From assembly GCF_030272615.1 (NCBI RefSeq), contig NC_081415.1:605813137-605877136 (forward strand): 64,000 nucleotides of DNA. Reading direction: 5' to 3'. Under the pieces are notes generated by a model that worked only from the letters and a program-made list of their open reading frames with translations, ran no database searches and was not told where the DNA came from. Both the position numbers and the translations under genes were made by a program. The DNA is from Cryptomeria japonica. Lineage: Eukaryota > Streptophyta > Pinopsida > Cupressales > Cupressaceae. Positions 1 to 11,560 of this stretch are shown one piece after another; the stretch's first letter is position 1; every line of letters begins with the position of its first letter.

Positions 1-256
1 CATTGTGGAGCTTCTTCTTCTCCAAGATACTATACTCCGATTTGATCTTTTTATCTTGTCCACAAAATAAACCTAGCTGCGAGTGAATTGCTAGAGACCC
101 TATGTCTTCGATTTTACAATCTATGTAATCTGAGATTCCCACTTCTACTATCACACCGTCTGGAACTTGTGATAGGGCATTATATCTAGACTTGTGTTGA
201 ATAAAGCTTGTTGAATCTACAGATGTACTAGAGCTAGTATGGGATGCAAAAGCCAT
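1..256 (-). CDS. E1 accessory ORF2, N-terminal part, runs off the left edge
   Basis: An uninterrupted minus-strand reading frame of 85 codons starts at an ATG (254-256) and is still open at base 2. The first 20 residues are rich in Ser and Thr. Residues about 34-75 align with the A1 ORF2 translation around 33650-33800: both read YI-x-C-x2-ED-x-G-x3-I and, after one gapped residue, IK-x-EY. It lies downstream of the zinc-knuckle ORF1 of E1, the same order as in A1. Function is unknown and no named domain is recognised. The unbroken frame contrasts with the decayed pol genes nearby. The C-terminus lies outside the window. Confidence 0.6.
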   Translation of the reverse strand, partial: MAFASHTSSSTSVDSTSFIQHKSRYNALSQVPDGVIVEVGISDYIDCKIEDIGSLAIHSQLGLFCGQDKKIKSEYSILEKKKLHN

Positions 257-701
257 GATAGAAACTGAAAACTCAAAAAATACCTTTCAAAAATCATGAA
301 TTTAGGGCTTTCAAATTCTTCTCCACCTCACACTCCATCAGTTGCAGAATCACCACTTTGCGTTCTTCACTTGACCGTTTGCAAATTGAATTTGAATCTC
401 CTTCAAGGTTCCTTAAATTCTCAGAATCACAGCACAAATCTCTTTGTCATTGCTCTGCACTCAAAAACCTCCTTTGCTTCGAAAACTAATAGTGAGAAAT
501 AATTTGAAAAATCCTTTTAAACATATTCCCCACCTACCGCAATTAATGCTCCACCATTAGGGTGTAAACCCTAATTTGCCTTTTATCATTTCCAATCTTC
601 CAAATATTGATAGGTATCCCATACCAGTCAATGTCTTTTATCGGTGTAAACTGGGGGTTTGAAACATTTCACCGTTTGCTCCCCCTAAGCTTTTCTGAAG
701 C
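257..701. other. E1 spacer between ORF1 and ORF2
   Basis: A 445-base stretch between the ORF1 stop and the ORF2 start of E1. I see no coding signal or repeat in it. In A1 the equivalent spacer is also poor in coding signal. Confidence 0.4.
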
Positions 702-1979
702 CTAGTTTGTCAGTTCCGTGATTTCCACACTAGGTGTAGAAACTGGTTCCTCTTCTAACACCACTAGTTTCTTCTTCCAATTTTTGTTCATGTCTACTTG
801 AATAGTGTCAACATCAATTTTTCCTTCTGGAGTGACTGGTATATCATCAGATATGTTCTTTCTTGATCTACAGAATCTGGCAATGTGACCCGGTTTGTTG
901 CAATGATAGCAGACCAATCCAGGTGCTCTCCAAGGTCCATTATTCATTTTTTCATTCTTCCTTCTACATGTTGCAGCAGTGTGACCATGACCATGACAGA
1001 CCATATAGTTTTCTCTCCATCGGGTTGTCGCTTGATAGCAATCACTTCTTGACTGATGACTGAAAGCATTAAATCGGTTGTGATTCCAGTTCACAAAAGG
1101 TTCAAGACCAACTCCTTGGGTCCTCTGAGGATATCTACCAATGTTGTTCATAACTGACCTGCATTCAGATGCTCTATGCCCATACTTGTTGCATGCATAA
1201 TAGTTACCATTAAATCTATAGGATCTAGGCTTATCATTTAGAAAATAAGGAAAATTGTTGTAAGCCTTACTCCTACACACATTTGCAGTATGTCCTTCTT
1301 TAAGATAGTTAAAGCAAATAGGTTTAAAATTTTTCTTACCTTTATCCTTTGATGCTGGTTGTTTCTTTGATGTTCCAACATTTGTACCAGAGGTCACACC
1401 TTCCTCATGATTGGAATAACCAAGTCCAATGGTATTCTTAACTGGTTTGGTAGATTCAAGCTTTTTCTCTAGCTTGACAGTACTCTTGTTGAACTTAGCA
1501 AGTATTTCCTTTGACTCAAAGAGTTCTTTGGAAATAGCAGCATTTGTTTCCATCAGGTTTTCATTCTCAGAGATGGCAATGTTCATTTCTACTTGCATGT
1601 CTTCCTTTTCCACTTTTCTTGCATGGATTTGAGCAGTTAGGGAACTAATCTCTTGCTTCAGCTTGGAGATTTCATGATCATTGTCTTTGACCAGATCTTT
1701 AGCTTTCCTCCGGTTCTAAAGCTCTTGGCACATTCGAATAGTTAATCCTTCCAATTCTTTTCTCAGGTTGGAATTGGATTCATTTAGCTTTTCTACTTCT
1801 TAAATCAGGGCTTCCATGTTCGCTTCATTAGAGGGACTATTTTCAGATAGCTCCATCAGCTTTTCTGCATGTTCTGTCCTTTTTTCTTGAGATGCCTTGC
1901 ATTTGACCATAAGATCATCATAGGATTGCTCAGACTGAGTGAGTCGATGAGTAAGTTCCCTCAATGTGTATTCCCCCAT
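702..1979 (-). pseudogene. E1 ORF1: coiled-coil plus four CCHC zinc knuckles (gag-like)
   Basis: One minus-strand frame from an ATG at 1977-1979 to a stop at 702, broken by only two in-frame stops (TAA near 1801, TAG near 1717). The N-terminal half is rich in Glu, Lys and Leu and looks like a long coiled coil. The C-terminal half has four zinc-knuckle-like blocks. The fourth (CYHCNKPGHIARFC) is intact. The first and second each have a Cys replaced by Tyr, and the third is shortened. Coiled coil plus CCHC knuckles fits a nucleocapsid-like RNA-binding structural protein. No protease, integrase or RT follows. The A1 copy (23833-24369 and 32541-33110) has the same layout. An alternative is a host zinc-knuckle gene, but the adjoining LTR and primer site argue for an element. 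Confidence 0.75.
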
Positions 1980-2015
1980 ATCTCTTTCCAAGTGGTTAAA
2001 CTTATACAAAGGTGG

Positions 2016-2028
2016 GCTCTGATACCAA
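2016..2028 (-). promoter_or_regulatory. E1 primer binding site (tRNA-Met type)
   Basis: On the minus strand this reads TTGGTATCAGAGC, the usual plant copia primer site complementary to the 3' end of initiator tRNA-Met. It directly abuts the E1 LTR end at 2030 and fixes the element's orientation. Confidence 0.8.
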
Positions 2029-2029
2029 T

Positions 2030-3013
2030 TGATGAATACTAAGAGGGGGCATGAATTAGTATGCCAAAAATCTTTGCACTTAAACACTTTGCAAGACTAA
2101 CAATAAACTAGTAAAATAGTTTAGCAGACAAACTGGTTAGCACACATGCAAACCAAATAGAAAATAATGTATTCACCCACAAAAGCACAAACACCATAAC
2201 ACATGAGATTTTGACATGGAAACCCAAATGGGAAAAACCACATTGAGATGGAACTCACAAGTAACTATCTACAGAATAGGAACCAGACCGGTTAAGGTCT
2301 TACAATGTTCTTTACCAAAACAGATCCTGTTAGGAATCTCAATCTCTATTAGGAGATAAGTCTGATTAAAGACTACCTTGCTAGAGGATTTTAGATCCAC
2401 AGATGTGAACCACCTTGTTAAAGGATTTACAAAAGGCTTTTGGGCCAGATGTGAGTAATCAACAAGTGATTGATCTAGCTAATAGCACAGATTGCTTGAT
2501 TAGATCCTTGATAGCTCGTTCCTAATGCATTCTAGCATTACTTCAATCTTCTACACATTCATATTCTCTCCAACTCCTCAACCACCTTAAACCCTAGCAA
2601 CAACATCAACAACCTGAAACCCTAGACATGATGTCCTTATAAAGGAATCTGATTTCATGTCGGTCCAATAGGATTACAATACAATTTCCTAGGTTCAATG
2701 CATCTAGACATATTCTATAACACGACACAAAAAGCACCGTTAAGCTGGTTTGACAAAATTGAAGAATGGGAAATATGTGTTCTGCCACTTTGATCCTTCA
2801 TGCTGCTCGAGATCCTCAAACCTCTTGGGGTTAACATGCCACTTCAGACCAGTAAACACATTTTGAAAAACACCAATAGTCTAACGACTATAATACAACA
2901 TACCGGTTGCAACATATTCTAGTTGAGCTTAAGCTCATACATATAAAGAAGATCTCAATGCAAGTGTGTGTCCATCAATGACAATCACATCATAAACATA
3001 AAAAATGCCAACA
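2030..3013 (-). repeat. E1 5' LTR
   Basis: On the minus strand it begins TGTTGGCATTT and ends in CA at the primer site, about 984 bp. It carries the block shared with other LTRs here (GTGGTTTTTCCC, a short spacer, GGGTTTCCA, around 2213-2245) and several TTAACC or TAACAGG repeats. The right end interrupts the E2 coiled-coil frame. The matching LTR is outside the window. The expected 5-bp target copy on the right is CTTCT (3014-3018). Confidence 0.7.
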
Positions 3014-3521
3014 CTTCTCCTTGTACTCATTTACAGCATCAAGATTATATTTAATAAGAATGATTTATCTTTTAATATCTTCCTCATATTGTCTAGCATC
3101 TTGTAGGTCAAGCTTTGGTTGTCCATTCTCATTCTCAAGTCTACAACATTCTTCAATTTTTTCTTTCAGGGACTGAGCAAGCTTCTCCTCATTCTTCTTC
3201 CTTTTCTTCAATCTCCTTTGTCAATCTCATCACAATGACTTCCATCTCATTCTTCTAGACTATATTAGCTCTAGCAAGTCTCTCACACTCTTCTGTATTT
3301 TCCTTCAGGGCTTCTTCATCAATGTTTTGACTTTCTTTCTCCTTCAACTTATCAACAAGTTCTTTTCTATTTTCCCTTGACTTGTTGAGTTGATCTTTCA
3401 ATGATTCAATGAAGTTCTCAACATCCCTAAGGCTTGCTTTTACTTGTTGGACCTTGTCTTGTGAATGATCAAGATCTTCAAGTGCAACAAGAAGTTGTTA
3501 TCTAAGACTACCAAAATCCAT
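3014..3521 (-). pseudogene. E2 ORF1, N-terminal coiled-coil part
   Basis: Starting from an ATG at 3519-3521, the minus strand encodes a Glu/Lys/Leu-rich coiled coil with in-frame stops and at least one frameshift near 3205. Segments match A1 ORF1 (24000-24200) in order: an LKE block, then RLA-ANI, KNE, MRL-KEIE, SLK-KI-EC and RLE-N. It is cut off at 3013 where E1 was inserted, so the zinc-knuckle half lies beyond the left edge. It is a second, independent copy of the coiled-coil ORF1 family. Confidence 0.65.
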
Positions 3522-3575
3522 TGATTCACTTTCCTGGATCCTCCTCAAGTTGTTAGGCTTCTTTGAAGGAACTAG

Positions 3576-3588
3576 GCTCTGATACCAA
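3576..3588 (-). promoter_or_regulatory. E2 primer binding site (tRNA-Met type)
   Basis: The minus strand reads TTGGTATCAGAGC next to the E2 LTR end at 3590. Confidence 0.8.
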
Positions 3589-3589
3589 T

Positions 3590-4715
3590 TGTTGGAATCA
3601 AGGAACATTGAGAGGGGGGGTAAATCTGTGTTCTAAAATTTTTAACATTCTTAATATGCCCTTTAAACCACTTAATGCAAACGAATAAAAGTAATATGAG
3701 TAATATGCAAAAACACAAAGCAAATAGTCACAATACCATAACACTGGGACTTTTATGTGGAGACCCAATTAAGGGAGAAACCATAGTGGGAACCTACCCA
3801 CAATGAAATAAAACCCTATTAGGAGTAAGTGAAATATTACAATGGGGAATGCACATGCATTCAGGCACACTACCTAGAGCTCACTGCTCAAATTACAATA
3901 AGCGCTAAAACCCAGAAGGCTCAGTACCTTACAAATGATTAAAAATAATAATTGGAATGTCTAAACTGATAAACAATATCTACAAAAGCCAAGATACAAT
4001 TATGGTTAAGCACAATGTAAACAATATTACATTTCTCTGCAATACTACTATGTTTTGTTGTTCTGCTATATTCTGGAGCACAAATCCTTCACTTGAGCAC
4101 ATGAAATTGTGCACAACCGCTCATAAATACTCTTCACATAACCATCAATATCCAAAATGACAATATCAATTGCTCTTATTTATTCACAACATCAAATTAG
4201 ATTTATTACATGTCGAACCAAAAATGCATAACACGTAAATGAAATGTGTTACCCAAGTCGGATTAATCCAATCCAAAAACAATCATGTAGACAAAAAACA
4301 ATTGTCCACATGCTTCCCACATGTTGAATTAACATCCTTGAACACACAAATAATCATCAAAATTACTTTGCATGATCCGCACAACTAATATCCATACGTT
4401 ACTACTGATGAACACTGTTCTACCTAAAAAGTTGTCTACCGGATCTTCCAACTCACTCAAAAATCAACACCGGAGGTCATAAACCTAGAACAAGGCATAT
4501 TACATGTCCATAATGCTTCTCTGAGATCCGCAAAACAAATGAATCACCAACCAAATTACTGAACATTAATAGATTTTCTATTCTATCTCACCGGACCTCA
4601 CCAGACCTTAATCTCTCTTCCGGTATAAATAAATCATGAACTAGAGATTGGATATCTGACTCAAGTTTCCATCAATGATAACATCTTAACAATAATGCAG
4701 TGTCTCTTGTCAACA
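3590..4715 (-). repeat. E2 5' LTR
   Basis: The plus strand starts TGTTGGAATCAAGG next to the primer site and contains a G-run (poly-C on the element strand) and the shared GTTTCTCCC/GGGTCTCCAC block at about 3752-3790. The far end is set at 4715, where the minus strand would start TGTTGACAAG and reach a GTTATCATTGATGG block like those near the start of other LTRs here. That far end is an inference, since the partner LTR is not in the window. Confidence 0.55.
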
Positions 4716-5403
4716 CATCTATGCTCTTTTATTTGTACATTATTCATTTAATCTTTGTATCATGACATTCTATTTATATTAATTCACCTAAATTAGTGAT
4801 GTATTCATGTATGAGGGGTATTATGTAATGTGATAATGTTTCCCTTCTATGTGGTATTGGCACTAGATGTATAATGGGAATGGATAGGTTGTATCATGTT
4901 GTGTATTTTTAATAGCTTAAGAGCAGTTGGATGATGGTGAAGTAAAAGGAATTTAGAAATCTTAGAGGTGTTAAACAAGTTATATTTCATCGTATAGTTA
5001 TATGGTTTGATTGTATTATAGAGATGTTATGAAAAACCTAAGTAAATGAAAATATATACAGTTCATTTGGAATTGGTGCATTAAATGAACCTATGATATT
5101 AGAAGTGTTAATGGATTTATCATTCATGTATTTTGAATGGTTTAGATAAATGGTTACTTTCCCATGTTTTATGAGATGAAATGTATATTGGATTATTAGG
5201 AGAAAATCATGTGAGAGTTATTTGATGAAGTTTATATCTTAATGTTATGTTAAGAAATAATGTTGAGTTACCCTAGGGAATGTAAATCTATGTGATGTGA
5301 GTTAAATCCGCTTGTGAATTTATGTTTAATGAGAGCATGATTAGTTAATGTGTGTGTTATCTTGAGATGTATGTGTTGTAATAGATTTCCTTAAAAAAAA
5401 TCT
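4716..5403. other. AT-rich stretch, no gene seen
   Basis: About 690 bases with many stops in all frames and no recognisable domain, primer site or LTR pair. It could be old LTR sequence, but I see no second copy. Confidence 0.3.
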
Positions 5404-6996
5404 CTATTTTCTAGTTAGTTGGTTAGTTTCTCTAGGGTATTCGTGGTGGGCATTACACATGCTCTCTTGTAGGATATGAAATTTCCATTGAAAATTTTGT
5501 ACCTTCTTTTGGCCAATCTGGAATAGGTTTGTTGAACGACTCCAAATTGGTATTAGAAGAAACTTCTCTTTCCTTTGCATTGGTTGACTTCCTTTTAAAA
5601 AAAATATATTGCTCACTGCTAGTTTTAGAGTCAAATTTCTAGAATTGGATTGGTTTTCCTTTACCTTAGTGTCTCCTTTCTTATTCTTCCACTTGTGAGA
5701 CTTCTTTTTCTCCTTAGCAATGTCTTTTTTTCCTTTTTATTTTATGCTATACTAGCTAGAGACAGTATCTGTTCAGTAATTTGAAAGGCAATATGTAGAG
5801 GCTTTTCTAAAATTATAGTGGTAGCAGGAACTTGTTTCTTTTGTAATGCTGGTCAAAATGTATTACTAGAAATATGAGCTTTCTTCCTAGGTTCCATAGA
5901 AAGAGGGGGAGTTTTTGACCTTCTTCTTTTCTTTGCAACCATAGCAAGTATTTCTTCTTATTCCTCTTGCTCAGATGTAGAACCCTCATCAAATTTAACT
6001 TTCTTACTTTTTAAGGGTTTCAATTTTTGTTTCTAAGGGAGTATATTTTTCCTTAGACCATTTCCTTTTTATTTTGTAGCAATAGTGTTTTTGACCTTAG
6101 CGATTTTTTTCTTATCTTCTGATGGAGTTTTTCCTTTTTCTTTAGAGCACTTCCTAGTGTCCTTAGTTTTGGGTTTGGTCATAGCTTTTTGCACCAATTT
6201 TTCGCTCCTAGTTCTACCTACAAGGGAAGTCATTTTGGGTTCCTCTTCTTCTCAAGATGGGATTTGGGATTTGAAGAGAAAGTAGAAGTATTTTTTCCTT
6301 AGTGGAATTAGATTCTTCTTGGTCTAAATTGACTGGTTGTTTATTTTCAATCTTCTCCATTCCTCTAAATATTAATTTTCTACACCAAGACCTTAATTCA
6401 AATATTTAACCTTCTTCATTTTCAAAAATTTATCCCAACTTATATCAATAAATTAAATACCCAAACTTATTTTGACAAAAAGAGTTATCAATCAATGATG
6501 GGACAATGAAGTGCCCTTACCTTTATGCACTTCAACAGTCATTCTTGTTAGAAAATGGGCCAAATAAGAAGGAACATTCACTAGTTGGTCATGATGCAGA
6601 TGACTGGGTTATTTAAAATGATGTGAGTAAATAAATGGCATCATCCCTTCACAAGAAATATATTTGATAATGAGTTAAAATGTGTCTACCCACATGGATG
6701 GTAGAGAAACCCTCTTTCTTCCTTGGCAAGAGGTGTCTAGAGGTGGCTCTCATGACCTTGAAAATTCCATTTTGATTGAAATAGAATCGTGGTCCTTTGG
6801 ATAATCCTCACCATCAATTGAAAGGCATGGTGCATCAACAGAGGCCAACATACTAGCATCCACACACATTCCTTTAATAGTAGATATATTATCCTATAGG
6901 TTCCATGCAAATTTGAATGTAATCTAAGTGTTAAATTCTCCCAACTTATAAAATTCTCAAGCCATCACACATTCTCTAACTCTTCCCTTTAGTGAT
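5404..6996 (-). pseudogene. Accessory ORF remnant of an older minus-strand element, main part
   Basis: From 6996 down to about 6340 one minus-strand frame can be followed through several stops (mostly TGA and TAA). Landmarks are GEDYPKDHD (near 6810), YISCEG followed by YSHHFK (near 6640), and VNVPSYLAHFL (near 6570). After a frameshift, a Lys/Arg-rich tail follows with KKRRRSKTPP (near 5910), which resembles a nuclear localisation signal. The N-terminal piece probably lies at 44389-44500, separated by insertion of C3. The ORF is on the same strand as G2 and downstream of its integrase, where Athila-type elements carry an extra 3' ORF. I do not recognise the protein. Membership in G2 is inferred from position only. 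Confidence 0.5.
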
Positions 6997-7001
6997 AGGA
7001 A

Positions 7002-7940
7002 TGTTAGCATTATGCTATATGTTGTCATTAATGTCAAATCTTGTGGTAAAAATTAGGTTTGGATGTGGTATGTTGTGTAGCATCATATGTATGATATGGT
7101 ATTGAGCATTTGGAGGTTTCCCAGATTTCCTGAATGTCTTCTCCTTTTGGAAGTTGTGTCATTAATATTATTCAGTTTTTATCCTTGGATCCGAATTGTT
7201 TTGGAAGTCAAGGTTTTGGTATGGATGTCGAGATTGTTCTATAATCATTTAGCATGTGGATAATGTTAAGGGTATAGCTTTTGGTAAGGTGCATAGCATG
7301 TTGATGAGTTTGATAAGGAACATTATGATGAGGTCTACTTCTCATTCCTTCCCACCACTGGAATGTTTAGTGGAGACCTATTTTAGATATTTGTCTTGGT
7401 CATCTTTGAGGGTAATGTTTTTCTAAAGATAGCATATATAAGAGTTTGATCTAGATGAGTTAAGGTGTGGATTTTTTTGTTTAAGACAAGTGAGATTGAA
7501 AGAATTTAGATGTTGTGATGCGTTGTATTCTGAATTGATACTGGAAGCAGTCTTGGTAGTGCAGATTATGTTTTTCAATGTTGGATCCTCTTGTATATTT
7601 CTCTCTTTGGCAATGAGCCTCTTTCTCGGTAGTGCTAGTAGAGAGTCTTTCTGAGTAATGAGCAATCTAACAATGAGCCTTTATGGGTAGTGAGTTATCA
7701 ATTGTTAAAAAATTACCTTAACCGGTGTCACCTTAACTAGTGTTTATATATATTGAGAATTATCATTCTCCGTGGTTTTTCTCTTCTTGAGTTTTCCACA
7801 TAAATTCTAGTGTTTCTTGTGTATTTGTTATATTAATTATACTATTTATTTTGGATCTATGAATTAAATTTAAAGAGGGAATTTTTATTGTCAACTAATT
7901 CACACACCACCCCCCCTCTCAATTTTCTAGATATTCAACA
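7002..7940 (+). repeat. C3 5' LTR
   Basis: About 939 bp, from TGTTAGCATT to ATTCAACA, ending in a C-run followed by CTCTCA. It contains a short degenerate set of CAATGAGCC-like repeats at 7607-7690. The 3' copy has a larger set, which explains much of the length difference. Confidence 0.9.
7435..7442 (+). promoter_or_regulatory. Candidate TATA box in C3 5' LTR
   Basis: TATATAAG within CATATATAAGAG is preserved in the 3' LTR (43826-43833) at nearly the same distance from the LTR start (433 and 421 bp). This is consistent with the LTR promoter, although no transcript evidence is available here. Confidence 0.5.
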
Positions 7941-7941
7941 A

Positions 7942-7954
7942 TTGGTATCAAAGC
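7942..7954 (+). promoter_or_regulatory. C3 primer binding site
   Basis: TTGGTATCAAAGC lies two bases after the LTR end. It is one mismatch (G to A) from the tRNA-Met-type site of C1. Confidence 0.8.
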
Positions 7955-8003
7955 TATGGTTCCTTGATATAGAGATTAACCACTTGAGGTAGATCTTGAT
8001 CTG

Positions 8004-8202
8004 ATGGAACACAAGTTATTTATTCCTATCTTTGAAGGATCTGATTATAGTTTCTAGAAAGTGAAGATGAGAGGTTATCTATTTTCTCTGGGTAACAACA
8101 CTTGGAAGGCTATGGAGACTACGTATGTCCAACCAGCAAATGATCTTACTAATTCGGATGAGATTCAAGCTTATAAAGAAAATGAAAAAGCAAGGTATAC
8201 TA
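8004..8202 (+). pseudogene. C3 gag, N-terminal part
   Basis: An ATG at 8004 opens a frame with a copia gag N-terminus (a Phe-rich segment, then a WKAMETTYV block) and one in-frame stop. It is interrupted after KARYT by S2. Reading resumes at 9302 with LSALSKTEL, as expected for copia gag. Confidence 0.75.
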
Positions 8203-9296
8203 TGTTGGTATTATGGATGACTTTTTCATGTGTTGTATTGGTTTTATCATTGATGTCAACACTTATCTTCTTGGAATTCTACATTATGATCATCGGTATG
8301 GTTAGTGGCTTATGCACAGTCACTGGTGTGTGTTCACCAATAGGCTATATTGTTCACCGACAGCAATGATAACTTGGAGATCATTTGGTTATGTCGAAGA
8401 CATGGATTGGATGTTTGGATTTGGTGTTTTTCTTATTGGTCTAACTGGGTTGACAAATTTTCCTTTACCAGTAGATAGGTATAGGTTATGGATCAGTACA
8501 TGATATCTATTCCAGATCAACATGACATGTTATGGAGATGGTTTATTGATTAGATAATATGGTAAATGTATTGAGCTGACATGTTGTATCGCATCAAGAC
8601 TTATTTGTAATTGATTTTAATTGTAATATCTTTAGTGAGCCAACCTATACATTTGGTCTTAGGTTTTTTATATATGATTGTAAGATCTTATTGAAGATCG
8701 GGATATAGGATCATGATGAGTGTGTTCAAATATTGAAGAGTGAAAATAAGTAGATCCTTGTGCAAATCATGCAAAAATTATTTTAAGGTTGGAGGAAGGT
8801 TATGAAGGTGTTTGGCACTCATGTTTAGAGCTTAAACCAATACTGAATCCAATATTGTAGATGCTATCTTGAGAAGTACATTATCATTGGATTTAACCAT
8901 CCAATTGTAGTTAGTGTGACTCCTATTTTGTGATCGAGCAGTTAGCTCTAGGCGGTTGGCCTTTCTACATGTGCAAACCCCATTTGTATACAATTACTAT
9001 CTGCAGTAGTATCATCTGATTGTGGGTAAAGTTTCCCACCATGGTTTTTTCCCTTATTGGGTTTCCACGTCAAAATCTCTGTGTCATGTGTCGTGGATGT
9101 TGTTTCTCTTTCTATTTTATGCATTAAGTTAAACTGGTACTTCTATAAATATTAATTTGTTTTACTAGCACTTAAGTTTGGTTTACCAACATTAAGTTTA
9201 AGTTGGAATAATTTGCATTTGGATTACAATTTATTAAAAACTAGTTCAAAATTGATTCTCTCCCCCCCCCTCAGTTGTCCTTCCTGGTTCCAAAAA
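8203..9296 (+). repeat. S2, solo LTR inside C3 gag
   Basis: It begins TGTTGGTATTATGG and ends after a C-run, CTCAG and GGTTCCAAAAA, about 1,094 bp. It is flanked by the perfect 5-bp duplication TACTA (8198-8202 and 9297-9301). Removing it and one TACTA rejoins the gag sequence. The second half carries the GCTCTAGGC, TTGGCC and ACATGTGCA blocks found in A1, S1 and S3, so it belongs to the A1-like LTR group. There is no internal region. The usual explanation is recombination between the two LTRs of a full element. Confidence 0.88.
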
Positions 9297-9301
9297 TACT
9301 A

Positions 9302-9900
9302 TCTTTAGTGCATTATCAAAAACTGAATTAACAAAGGTTGTTTCTTTGAATACTTCTTATGAGGTTTGGCAGAAGCTAAAAGATATCTATGAAGGAAATG
9401 AGAGAGTTAAGTTGACAAAGAGGATAACAGCTAAGTGAAGATATGAAAACTTGATGATGGAAGAAGGAGAAGACATTGTAAGATATTTTGAGAAGGTTGA
9501 TAGAATTGTGAATCAAATCAGAGAACTTAGAGGCACTTTGAATGATAAATATGTTATTGACAAAATCCTAATGAATTTATTGGTAAGCTATAGTGATAAG
9601 ATCTCAACTATTAAAGAAACCTACGATCCAAAGAAGTCCACCAGAGAGATGTTGTTTGGTACCCTAACCACATTTGAAGTAAGAAAGTTTAGAAAGGACA
9701 AAGACAAATCAAATACAACATTCAAAGCATATGAAGATGGTCTGGATGAGGATGAGAGCCTCAATCAAATGGAAGCAAATTTTGTGAGGAAACTAAAGAA
9801 AGGCACCAAAAATCACAAAGGTATGTTACCCTTTAAATGTTTCAGATGTGGAAAGATTGGTCATATAGCTACTAGATGTCTAGGAAAGGGAGCTAGATAA
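9302..9900 (+). pseudogene. C3 gag, C-terminal part with zinc knuckle
   Basis: Resumes after S2. A stop lies near 9436, then an open stretch from 9451 shows the copia gag core (RELRGTLND, IKETYDPKK-type segments) and one CCHC knuckle, CFRCGKIGHIATRC, near 9838. This is the nucleocapsid-type RNA-binding part. The frame ends at 9898-9900, but coding resemblance continues towards the protease. Confidence 0.8.
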
Positions 9901-10600
9901 AAGTCCAAGGAAAACAATAGAAAGTTCAATAAGAAAGCTTATTATGTTAAGGATGATGCTAGTATCTTAGATGATGAGTCAGACTATGAAGAAGGTGATT
10001 GTTTGTTTCTGGTAGAGAAGGATGTTCCTAAATTTGATATTTCTAAGACTGTTGCTAATGCATTTCATTCTAGAAGAGAAAATAATGAATGGTTAATAGA
10101 TAACGGATGTTCAAATCATATGACTAGTGATAAGAGTAAGTTAATAAAGCTAGAAAAGTATGATGGAGGTTTTGTTAGGTTTGAAGATGATCAGACAACA
10201 CAAATTGTTAGAATTGGTTAATTACTTTTGATGGAAAACACAACAATAACAATGTTTACTATGTGAAAGGTTTGCATCATAGTCTTTTGAGTGTTGGATG
10301 GATGTGCAAAAATGGATGTGAGATCTGAAAGGAGTCCAGATTGGTTATTATAATCAAAAGGAGGACAAACGGAAACATGTATCAATTGGAAGGATCTTCA
10401 AGACACTATTTAATATCTCAACTTGATGACAACTAGCTATGGTACATGAGGATGTGTCATGTCAACTTTGACAACTTGGTGCAGATCACTTCAAGGAGTA
10501 CAGTGAGATATACACTGAGATTAACTAAAATAGAGAACAATATCTGTAGGGAATATCAAGTGGGAAAGTAAACTAAGAGCACATTCAGAGGAAAGGAGTA
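9901..10600 (+). pseudogene. C3 protease and pre-integrase region
   Basis: The stretch around 10090-10220 encodes WLIDNGCSNHMTSD, the copia aspartic protease region. The active-site triad reads DNG where DSG is usual, which would damage catalysis. Downstream to 10560 are scattered matches to the GAG-pre-integrase region, with several stops and frameshifts. Confidence 0.75.
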
Positions 10601-11560
10601 TGTGTACACTGGATTACCAGATTCGGTTCACACAGATCTATGTGGTCTGACTAGAACAAGAAGATTGCAAGGTGAGAGGTATTTCATGTTACTAATTGAT
10701 GATTATTCTAGGATGACTTGGGTTGCATTTATAAGAGATAAATTTGAGGCATTAGAGAAGTTCAAGATATTCAAGGCAAATTTGAGAATGAGGTTGACAA
10801 GAAAATCAAGTTTTTAAGGTCTGGCCAAGGTGGATAATTTATCTCTGATGAATTCAATTACCTCTATGAGAAACATGGCAACCGAAGCAAGTTATATCCC
10901 CCTAGACACCACAACAAAATGGTGTAGTGGAAAGCATGAACCAAACTATACATGAGGCAGCTAGAACTATGATTAAAGGAGCATAATTACTGGAAGTTTA
11001 CTCAAGAGAAGCAATTCATATAGAACCATACACTCTTAACAGAATCTTGTACTAGAGGAAATATGGAAAGATATCTTATGAACTTTCATATGGTAGAACT
11101 CTGACAATGAAATATTTTAAGGTATTTGGAAGAAAGTGCTATATCCAGAGAGATGAGAACAATCTTGGAAATTTTGATAGTAGAGAAGATGAAGGCATAT
11201 TCTTGGGTTATTCAACAAATACCAAGGCATATTGGTGTTACAACAATCTGAGACTAAACAAGATTGTTGGAAGTGTAAATGTGAGAGTTGATGAAAGTAA
11301 TTCAAAAGACTCAGAAATAGTAGTAGGATATGAATCAAATGAGTCTTGAGAAAAGAAAAAGGAATAAGAAAATAGAAGTGGAGAGAATAATTTTCAAGAT
11401 GCTCTGGCATCTACATCCAAGACTCTGGGGTATTTTTCAGAGGAATCATTCAGAAGATCAGATTATTGGAGATAAGAGAAAACGTATCATCACAAGAAGT
11501 AAAGCGGCTCAAGAACAAGTTTTTTTTATGTTTACTATCTAAAACTGAGCCAAAGATAGA
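10601..11560 (+). pseudogene. C3 integrase remnant
   Basis: Starts with HTDLCGLTRTRRLQGERYF and DDYSRMTW (copia integrase core, first catalytic Asp region). After a stop near 10818 it shows frameshifted pieces of the core. At 11107-11349 comes the integrase C-terminal KVFGRKCYI and GIFLGYS motif region. Heavily decayed. Confidence 0.78.

Noticed and set aside
296-502. 68-codon plus-strand frame in the left spacer
   Set aside because: No similarity to any element protein; lies between E1 ORF1 and ORF2 on the opposite strand and looks like chance.
702-1613. Host CCHC zinc-finger gene
   Set aside because: Adjoining primer site and LTR and the same layout in A1 point to a retroelement gag-like ORF.
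4716-5403. LTR of G2 or a gypsy element
   Set aside because: Composition would fit, but no second copy, primer site or terminal motif was found.
8061-8369. 102-codon frame with membrane-like segments
   Set aside because: It runs from C3 gag across the S2 boundary (8203); the hydrophobic part is translated LTR, not a membrane protein.
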